The notes under the pieces were generated by a model that did not search any database, was not told the origin of the DNA, and saw nothing but the letters and a program-made list of their open reading frames with translations. Both the position numbers and the translations under genes were made by a program. Below are positions 1-5,608 of a stretch of 6,883 bases of DNA, piece by piece. Source of the stretch: CAZJHX01 sp964545715 (GTDB lineage Bacteria; Myxococcota_A; UBA9042; GCA-2863065). The first letter of the stretch is position 1. Every line of letters begins with the position of its first letter. The stretch is taken from positions 1 to 6,883 of the forward strand of contig CAZJHX010000277.1 in the NCBI GenBank assembly GCA_964545715.1, read 5' to 3'.

Positions 1-687
1 GCCGCTGCCAAGTGGGGCAAGCGGCTGATGGAAAAGTATCAGCAAACCGCCGAGCGCAAGCGCGCCATCGAGGCGCTGACGGCCATCGGAACCGACGAAG
101 CGATCGTCGCGCTGCTCCAACGCTACAAATACCGAACCGACGCCACCATCGTCGACGAAGACGAAAAAGAGATGGTGTACCGCTGCGTCGTCTCGCTGGG
201 CCCGCGCGCGGTGCCCGGGCTGATCGAGTACGTGTCCAAGGACACGCCGCTGTACTGGCCGGTGAAGGCGCTTCGCGAGCTGGTCGGCGACGAGGAGGCC
301 GCCCGCGTGGTCCTTGACGCGCTGGAGGCCATCGAGGACAGCTTCGGCGCCAATCGGGACCGCCGCGAGCAGCTGGTCGACAATCTGCGGGGCCTCTCAG
401 AGGTTGAGCGGGTCTTCCAGACGCTGCTCAAGCTGGCGACGGATGACGACGAGGAGATTGTGATCCGAGCGGTCGACGGCCTGTCGACGCGCAAAGACGA
501 CCCCGAGGTCCCCAAAGCGATCGTGCCGCTGGTCCTGGACGAGGACACATCGCACCGCGTGCGCACCATGATCATGGAGCTCATGCTCGAGAACGAGTGG
601 AACGTGAAGCGCTTCAAGAAGGCGCTCATGGACAAGATCCCAGACGCCTACTTCATCGACGACACAGGCGTCGTTCGACGCAAATAA
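1..687 (+). CDS. HEAT-repeat protein, 5'-truncated by the window edge
   Basis: The frame is open from base 1 to the TAA at 685-687, giving 228 visible residues. An ATG lies at 28, but the nine codons before it read as normal protein (AAAKWGKRL) and no clear Shine-Dalgarno sequence precedes it, so I treat the gene as entering from upstream. The protein is built of paired amphipathic helices in the HEAT/armadillo style: residues 20-44 (RAIEALTAIGTDEAIVALL), 58-80 (MVYRCVVSLGPRAVPGLIEYV), 85-110, 126-160 and 169-200. It is acidic, has no signal peptide or membrane helix in the visible part, and ends in a short basic tail (TGVVRRK). HEAT proteins are usually scaffolds for protein-protein contacts; no catalytic motif is seen. 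It lies 35 bases upstream of carB on the same strand and may share its transcript. The specific function is unknown. The HEAT assignment is by eye. Confidence 0.8.
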   Translation, partial: AAAKWGKRLMEKYQQTAERKRAIEALTAIGTDEAIVALLQRYKYRTDATIVDEDEKEMVYRCVVSLGPRAVPGLIEYVSKDTPLYWPVKALRELVGDEEAARVVLDALEAIEDSFGANRDRREQLVDNLRGLSEVERVFQTLLKLATDDDEEIVIRAVDGLSTRKDDPEVPKAIVPLVLDEDTSHRVRTMIMELMLENEWNVKRFKKALMDKIPDAYFIDDTGVVRRK

Positions 688-692
688 CGAGG

Positions 693-710
693 GGGTCTCG
701 GTCGAGACCC
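693..710 (+). promoter_or_regulatory. Perfect inverted repeat (hairpin) immediately upstream of the carB ribosome binding site
   Basis: GGGTCTC (693-699) and GAGACCC (704-710) are exact reverse complements around the four-base loop GGTC; a G-U pair (692 with 711) could extend the stem. It sits between the HEAT gene stop and carB and ends directly beside the AGGAG at 712-716. No T run follows, so it is not a normal intrinsic terminator. GAGAC occurs a second time at 714-718, overlapping the ribosome binding site, so the 5' arm could in principle pair with either copy. A role as an RNA stability element or a translational control of carB is inference. Confidence 0.5.
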
Positions 711-711
711 T

Positions 712-716
712 AGGAG
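712..716 (+). promoter_or_regulatory. Ribosome binding site of carB
   Basis: AGGAG lies six bases before the ATG at 723 and fixes that start. The resulting N-terminus (MPRRDDISSVLIIGAG) lines up with the known start of CarB proteins (MPKRTDIKSILILGAG in E. coli). The site directly abuts the 3' arm of the upstream hairpin. Confidence 0.8.
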
Positions 717-722
717 ACGGGC

Positions 723-3700
723 ATGCCCCGCCGAGACGATATTTCCAGCGTTCTGATCATTGGCGCCGGTCCTATCGTGATCGGGCAAGGATGCGAGTTC
801 GACTACTCCGGCGTACAGGCCTGCAAGGCCCTGCGTCAGGAGGGGTACCGGGTTATTCTGGTGAACTCCAACCCCGCTACGATCATGACCGATCCCGAGC
901 TGGCGGATCGGACCTACATTGAACCGCTGACGGTGCGCTCGCTGGAGCGGATTATCGAGCGCGAGCGGCCGGACGCTCTGCTGCCGACGGTTGGGGGGCA
1001 GACCGCGCTCAACCTGGCGATCGATCTCGGCCGGCACGGTGTGCTGGAGGCCTACGGCGTGCAGCTGATCGGCGCCCAGCTGGAGGCGATCGACAAGGCC
1101 GAGAATCGCCAGCGCTTCAAAGCTGCGATGGGCAACATCGGGCTGGAGGTGCCTCAATCGGGTGTGGCCCACGACCTCGAAGAGGCGCGCGCAATCGCCC
1201 GCGTGGTGGGCTTCCCGATCATCATCCGTCCGTCGTTCACGCTGGGTGGGCAGGGCGGCAGCATCGCGTACACCGAAGCCGAGTTCGAGGAGCTGGTCTC
1301 GTCCGGCCTGGCCGCGTCGCCGGTCACCGAGGTGCTGCTTGAAGAGTCGGTGCTCGGTTGGAAAGAGTACGAGCTGGAGGTCGTGCGCGACCACGCTGAC
1401 AACGTGGTCATCGTGTGCAGCATCGAGAACCTGGATCCGATGGGGGTGCACACCGGCGACTCGATCACAGTGGCGCCGGCCCAGACGCTGTCCGACAAGG
1501 AGTACCAGGTGCTGCGCGACGCCTCGCTGGCGGTGATCCGAGAGATCGGCGTGGACACCGGCGGGTCCAACATCCAGTTTGCGGTCAACCCGGCGGACGG
1601 CCGTGTGGTCGTGATCGAGATGAACCCGCGCGTCAGCCGCTCGTCGGCGCTGGCGTCCAAGGCCACCGGCTTTCCCATCGCCAAGATCGCGGCCAAGCTG
1701 GCGGTCGGGTACACGCTGGACGAGCTGCGCAACGACATCACGCGGGTGACCTCGGCGTGCTTCGAGCCGTCGATCGACTACGTCGTCACGAAGATGCCGC
1801 GGTTCACCTTCGAAAAGTTCCCGCATACGCCCGACACGCTGACGACCATGATGCGGTCGGTCGGTGAGGCGATGAGCATCGGCCGCAACTTCAAAGAGTC
1901 GCTGCAAAAGGCGCTGCGCTCGCTGGAGACCGGGCTGGACGGGCTCAATCCGCTGGGGCTGTCTCGCGGCGCTGAGCTGGACAAGCGGCTGACGGTGCCG
2001 AATCCGGATCGTCTGCTGGCGATTGGTGACGCGTTTCGCAGCGGCTACTCCGTGGGCGAGATCCATCGCCTGACGGGGGTCGACCCGTGGTTCTTGACCC
2101 ACATCGAGCAGATCGTGGACCTGGAGCACGACATCGTGGCGCACGAGGGCCCGTTGAGCGCCGACGATATGCGCGTGCTGAAGCGCGCCGGGTTCAGCGA
2201 CTCCAGAATCGGCGCGCTGTCAGGACGCACCGCGATGGACGTGCGCCGCAACCGGCTGGAGCTGGGCGTGAAGGCGGTCTACAAGCGCGTCGACACGTGC
2301 GCGGCGGAGTTTGCCGCCATCACGCCGTTCTTTTACAGCACCTACGAGCCGTACTGCGAGGCCGAGCCGACCGACCGCGAGAAGATCGTCATCCTGGGTG
2401 GCGGTCCCAACCGGATCGGCCAGGGGATCGAGTTCGACTACTGCTGCTGCCACGCCAGCTTCGCGCTGCAGGAGGTCGGGTACGAGACCGTCATGGTCAA
2501 CTGCAACCCCGAGACGGTCAGCACGGACTACGACACCAGCGACCGGCTGTACATGGAGCCGCTCACGCTGGAGGACGTGCTCAACATCGTCGATACGGAG
2601 AAGCCCAAGGGCGTGATCCTGCAGTTTGGCGGGCAGACGCCGCTGAAGCTGGCGCTGGCGCTGGAGGCGGAGGGCGTCCCGATCCTGGGCACCGAGAGCG
2701 ACAGCATCGATCTGGCCGAGGACCGGGAGCGCTTCAACGCGCTGCTCGCCGAGCTGGGCGTGCGGCAACCAGAGGGCGGCCTGGCGCGTGACCCCGACGA
2801 AGCTGAGCGTCTGGCCGCGAAGCTGGGTTATCCGGTGCTGGTGCGGCCGAGCTATGTGCTGGGTGGGCGCGCGATGGAGATCGTTTACGACACCGAGCAG
2901 CTGCAGCGCTACATCGCGACGGCGGTTGATGTGTCGCCCGACCATCCGGTGCTGGTCGACAAGTTCCTGAACGGCGCCACGGAGGTGGACGTCGACGCGC
3001 TCTGCGATGGCGAAGCGGTCGTGGTCGGCGGGATCATGGAGCATGTCGAAGAGGCGGGCGTTCACTCGGGGGACTCCGCGTCCGTGCTGCCGCCCTTCTC
3101 GCTGTCCGAGACGGTGATCCAGGAGATCCGCGTGACCACCCACAGGCTGGCGCGAGCGCTGCGGATCCACGGGCTGATGAACCTGCAGCTGGCGGTTCGC
3201 GACGGCGAGGTCTACGTGCTGGAGGTCAACCCGCGCGCCAGCCGCACCGTGCCGTTTGTTTCCAAAGCCATCGGGCAGCCGTTGGCCAAGTTGGCGGCCC
3301 GGGTCCAGGCCGGCGCGAGCCTGGTGGACGTCGGCTTTGTCAGCGAGATCGTTCCCACGCATGTCAGCGTCAAGGAGGTCGTGTTCCCGTTCAAGCGCTT
3401 CCCGGGCAACGACGTCATCCTTGGGCCGGAGATGCGGTCCACGGGCGAGGTCATGGGCATCGACAGCGACTGGTCAGCCGCCTTCGCCAAGGCGTTTATT
3501 GCCACGTCGAATCACCTGCCGCTGACCGGCACCGTGTTCTGCTCCGTCATCGAGTCCGACAAGCCGGCGCTGCTGGAGCCGGTTCGCATGCTGCGGAAGC
3601 TGGGATTCAACGTGCTGGCCACTGGCGGCACCGCGCGCTTCCTGCTCGACAACGGCGTGCCTGCCGAGCGCGTCTTCAAAGTCAACGAGGGCAGCCGGCC

Positions 3701-3932
3701 GCACATCGTGGACCGTATCGCTCACCGTGATGTAGACTTGGTCGTCAACACGACGATTGACAAAAAAGCAGTGCTGGACTCGTTCAGCATCCGGCAGACG
3801 GCCCTGGTCAACGATGTGGCGTACGTCACGACAGTGTCCGCGTTCAAAGCGGTAGTATCCGCGATCGAGCTTATCCGCCGTATGTCATTGGAGGTCCGGT
3901 CGCTGCAGGAGTACTACGGGAAAGAGACCTGA
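723..3932 (+). CDS. carB: Carbamoyl-phosphate synthase (glutamine-hydrolysing), large subunit
   Basis: This cytoplasmic enzyme uses two ATP, bicarbonate and ammonia (from glutamine via the CarA subunit) to make carbamoyl phosphate for pyrimidine and arginine synthesis. The 1069 residues match the family length (1073 in E. coli). Two homologous synthetase halves are visible. The first has GAGPIVIGQG near the N-terminus, RPSFTLGGQGG with Arg169, GVHTGDS, and the metal-binding EMNPR with Glu299 and Asn301, numbered as in E. coli. The second has GGGPNRIGQGIEFDY, RPSYVLGGRAME with Arg708, GVHSGDS and EVNPRASR with Glu834 and Asn836. The oligomerisation region lies between (about 400-550). The last ~140 residues form the MGS-like allosteric domain; ATGGTA, KVNEG-RPHI and VVNTT retain the nucleotide-effector region, so UMP/IMP-type control is plausible. 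No carA is next to it in the window. The gene overlaps greA by one base. It looks intact. Confidence 0.98.
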   Translation: MPRRDDISSVLIIGAGPIVIGQGCEFDYSGVQACKALRQEGYRVILVNSNPATIMTDPELADRTYIEPLTVRSLERIIERERPDALLPTVGGQTALNLAIDLGRHGVLEAYGVQLIGAQLEAIDKAENRQRFKAAMGNIGLEVPQSGVAHDLEEARAIARVVGFPIIIRPSFTLGGQGGSIAYTEAEFEELVSSGLAASPVTEVLLEESVLGWKEYELEVVRDHADNVVIVCSIENLDPMGVHTGDSITVAPAQTLSDKEYQVLRDASLAVIREIGVDTGGSNIQFAVNPADGRVVVIEMNPRVSRSSALASKATGFPIAKIAAKLAVGYTLDELRNDITRVTSACFEPSIDYVVTKMPRFTFEKFPHTPDTLTTMMRSVGEAMSIGRNFKESLQKALRSLETGLDGLNPLGLSRGAELDKRLTVPNPDRLLAIGDAFRSGYSVGEIHRLTGVDPWFLTHIEQIVDLEHDIVAHEGPLSADDMRVLKRAGFSDSRIGALSGRTAMDVRRNRLELGVKAVYKRVDTCAAEFAAITPFFYSTYEPYCEAEPTDREKIVILGGGPNRIGQGIEFDYCCCHASFALQEVGYETVMVNCNPETVSTDYDTSDRLYMEPLTLEDVLNIVDTEKPKGVILQFGGQTPLKLALALEAEGVPILGTESDSIDLAEDRERFNALLAELGVRQPEGGLARDPDEAERLAAKLGYPVLVRPSYVLGGRAMEIVYDTEQLQRYIATAVDVSPDHPVLVDKFLNGATEVDVDALCDGEAVVVGGIMEHVEEAGVHSGDSASVLPPFSLSETVIQEIRVTTHRLARALRIHGLMNLQLAVRDGEVYVLEVNPRASRTVPFVSKAIGQPLAKLAARVQAGASLVDVGFVSEIVPTHVSVKEVVFPFKRFPGNDVILGPEMRSTGEVMGIDSDWSAAFAKAFIATSNHLPLTGTVFCSVIESDKPALLEPVRMLRKLGFNVLATGGTARFLLDNGVPAERVFKVNEGSRPHIVDRIAHRDVDLVVNTTIDKKAVLDSFSIRQTALVNDVAYVTTVSAFKAVVSAIELIRRMSLEVRSLQEYYGKET

Positions 3933-4414
3933 TGAGCCCAGTCAAACGCTATCCGATGCGCCCCCAGGGACACGCCAAGCTTCAGGCGTTCGTGAAACAC
4001 CTGAAAGAGGTCGAGCGGCCCAACATCGTCAAGGCAATCGAAGAAGCGCGCGCCCACGGCGACCTGAAAGAGAACGCCGAGTACCACTCCGCCAAAGACA
4101 AGCAGGGCATGATCCACGCGCAGATGGTGGACGCCGAGGCGCGGCTGTCGCTGGCGGAGGTCATCGACCCGAGCAAGTTGGAGCTGGACCGCGTGGCCTT
4201 TGGCGCGACTGTAGAGGTCATGGACGTCGACAGCGAAGAGGAGTTCACTTACCAGATCGTGGGCACCGAGGAGGCGGACATCACCAACGGCATGATCTCG
4301 TATGACGCGCCGCTGGCCCGCGCGCTGCTGGGCAAGGAGGAGGGCGATGAGGTGACGTTTCACGCCCCCGGCGGCTCGCGTACCTTCGAAGTGGTCGGGC
4401 TCGAGTACAAGTAG
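3932..4414 (+). CDS. greA: Transcription elongation factor GreA
   Basis: GreA enters the secondary channel of backtracked RNA polymerase and stimulates cleavage of the nascent RNA, restarting stalled complexes. The 160-residue product has the family's usual length (158 in E. coli). The N-terminal coiled-coil (about 10-78) carries the signature HGDLKENAEYHSAKDKQG, with tip acids Asp44 and Glu47 equivalent to Asp41 and Glu44 of E. coli. The C-terminal FKBP-like domain (about 85-160) shows FGATVEVMDVDSEEE, YQIVGTEEAD, LARALLGKEEGDEV and a final FEVVGLEYK close to the E. coli ending. The ATG shares its A with the carB stop (TGATG), so translation is probably coupled; AAAGAG at 3921-3926 is a modest ribosome binding site. 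An internal ATG at 3956 is possible, but the longer form aligns better with E. coli GreA. The carB-greA order recurs in other bacteria, for example Pseudomonas. Confidence 0.97.
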   Translation: MSPVKRYPMRPQGHAKLQAFVKHLKEVERPNIVKAIEEARAHGDLKENAEYHSAKDKQGMIHAQMVDAEARLSLAEVIDPSKLELDRVAFGATVEVMDVDSEEEFTYQIVGTEEADITNGMISYDAPLARALLGKEEGDEVTFHAPGGSRTFEVVGLEYK

Positions 4415-4429
4415 CCTCTCTTTGCTGAT

Positions 4430-5605
4430 CTGAACTGCAACTACCATCCGGACCGTACGGCCGAGGACTTCTGCCTCGACTGCAATGTAGCGCTGTGTTT
4501 GAGCTGCAAGCGCGGGCTGGAGGGCGGCGCCTATTGCGCCCGGTGTTATGCCCCGCGGTACGCGCGTGGGCGCCGGATGCGGCTGTTTGTGGGCGTCGGA
4601 CTGGCGGTTATCGCGCTGGTAGGCGGGTACGCGTTTTTCGAGTCGCGCAAGGAGTCCAATCAGGAGCGTGAGCGGTTTCGCGGACACGGCGCGCGCGTCG
4701 AGGCGCTGCAGGCGGAGCTGGAGAAGGACGTGTGCAATCGCGTCGCTGCAAACGAGCTGACGGACCTCTACGTGGAGACCAAGAACGAGCGGATGGCCGT
4801 GGAGCTGCTCGACCGCGTGAGCCGGGCGTGCCCCCCGGATGCGGCGATCGTGGCGCGGGCGGTGCGGCTGCGCATCGAGTTGGGGCTGGCGGACCAGGCG
4901 GTGCTGGGTGCGGCCAAGCTGATCGAGATGCAGCCTCGTCGCGCGATCGGCTACTCGCTGCGCGCTGAGGCCAGGGCGCGCCACGGCGATGAGGCGGCGG
5001 CGGAGAACGACTGGCGCCAGGCGCTGGAGCTGGATCCGGGTGATGCGCCGGCTGCGGACAGCCTGGCGGAGCTGTTGGAGAAGCGCGGCGACCTGTGCGC
5101 GGCGGCGGATGTGCTCGATGAGCTGCTAGCGCGTAGAGCCGGCTCGGGCGCTGCGGAGCGGCGGGCCCGATCCGAGGTGCTGCGCCGGGATGGCGGCTGT
5201 CCGCGCGAGCGCATCGTGGGGGACGACGTCATCGTGCCGTACGAAAACAAGGGCGACGTCATGGTGGTGACGGTGAAGCTGGACGACAAGCACGAGGCGC
5301 GGATGATCCTGGACACCGGGGCCAGCTCGGTGGCGATCACGCGCTCGCTGGCCAACCGGATGAACCTGGACACGTCGGGCGCCGGCGCATTCTACGTGGC
5401 GACGGCCAGCGGGCTGGCTCCGGCATATCGCGTGCGCTTGAAGAGCGTGGCCCTGGGCGGTGCGCGGGTCGAGCGTGTGCGGGCGGCGGTGGTCGACCGG
5501 ATGCAGCTGGGGGACGTGGAGGGGCTGCTGGGCAACTCCTTCTTGTCGCGCTTTCAGGTGCGCGTGGATTCAGCGACCGGAAAGGTCGTCCTGAGCCGCC
5601 GCTGA
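4430..5605 (+). CDS. B-box-like zinc finger / membrane / TPR-like / retropepsin-type aspartic protease fusion
   Basis: I place the start at CTG 4430 (391 residues) rather than TTG 4499, because the zinc finger begins upstream of the TTG. From CTG the ligands are Cys3, His6, Cys15, Cys18, Cys23, Cys26, Cys36 and Cys39, spaced C-x2-H-x8-C-x2-C-x4-C-x2-C-x9-C-x2-C, which resembles a B-box. A basic stretch (RYARGRRMR) then precedes one hydrophobic helix (about 52-70), predicting a cytoplasmic N-terminus. Residues about 90-235 are Ala/Leu-rich helical pairs of TPR style (such as GYSLRAEARARHGDEAAAEN). The C-terminal domain (about 275-391) has the catalytic triad DTGASS with Asp295, and GLLGNSFLSRF at 365-375, as in retroviral-like (clan AA) aspartic proteases, which act as dimers. 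The extracytoplasmic part has four cysteines (102, 134, 223, 257). It likely acts as a membrane-anchored periplasmic protease; the substrate is unknown. It follows greA by 15 bases, probably in the same operon. No Shine-Dalgarno sequence is seen before the CTG. Domain calls are strong; the start is uncertain. Confidence 0.82.
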   Translation: MNCNYHPDRTAEDFCLDCNVALCLSCKRGLEGGAYCARCYAPRYARGRRMRLFVGVGLAVIALVGGYAFFESRKESNQERERFRGHGARVEALQAELEKDVCNRVAANELTDLYVETKNERMAVELLDRVSRACPPDAAIVARAVRLRIELGLADQAVLGAAKLIEMQPRRAIGYSLRAEARARHGDEAAAENDWRQALELDPGDAPAADSLAELLEKRGDLCAAADVLDELLARRAGSGAAERRARSEVLRRDGGCPRERIVGDDVIVPYENKGDVMVVTVKLDDKHEARMILDTGASSVAITRSLANRMNLDTSGAGAFYVATASGLAPAYRVRLKSVALGGARVERVRAAVVDRMQLGDVEGLLGNSFLSRFQVRVDSATGKVVLSRR

Positions 5606-5608
5606 GTC

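Noticed and set aside
648..2144. 498-residue open frame on the minus strand, antisense to the end of the HEAT gene and carB
   Set aside because: Its His/Arg/Gln-rich, domain-free translation is typical of the antisense shadow of a GC-rich gene, and carB is unmistakable on the plus strand.
2220..3362. 380-residue minus-strand open frame inside carB
   Set aside because: Same shadow pattern: no recognisable motif and full overlap with conserved CarB domains.
3762..3767. Run of six A as a possible slippage site
   Set aside because: It encodes Lys-Lys in a normal CarB region, with no alternative product or adjacent RNA structure.
3757..3785. TTGACA at 3757-3762 inside carB as a promoter for greA
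   Set aside because: No acceptable -10 hexamer at 16-18 bases, and it encodes conserved CarB residues; kept only as a remark.
3914..4984. 356-residue minus-strand open frame antisense to greA and the protease gene
   Set aside because: It spans two clearly coding plus-strand genes and has shadow-type composition.
5574..5588. Inverted repeat CGACC-GGAAA-GGTCG near the end of the protease gene as a terminator
   Set aside because: The stem is only 5 bp, lies within coding sequence and lacks a T run; expected by chance at this GC content.
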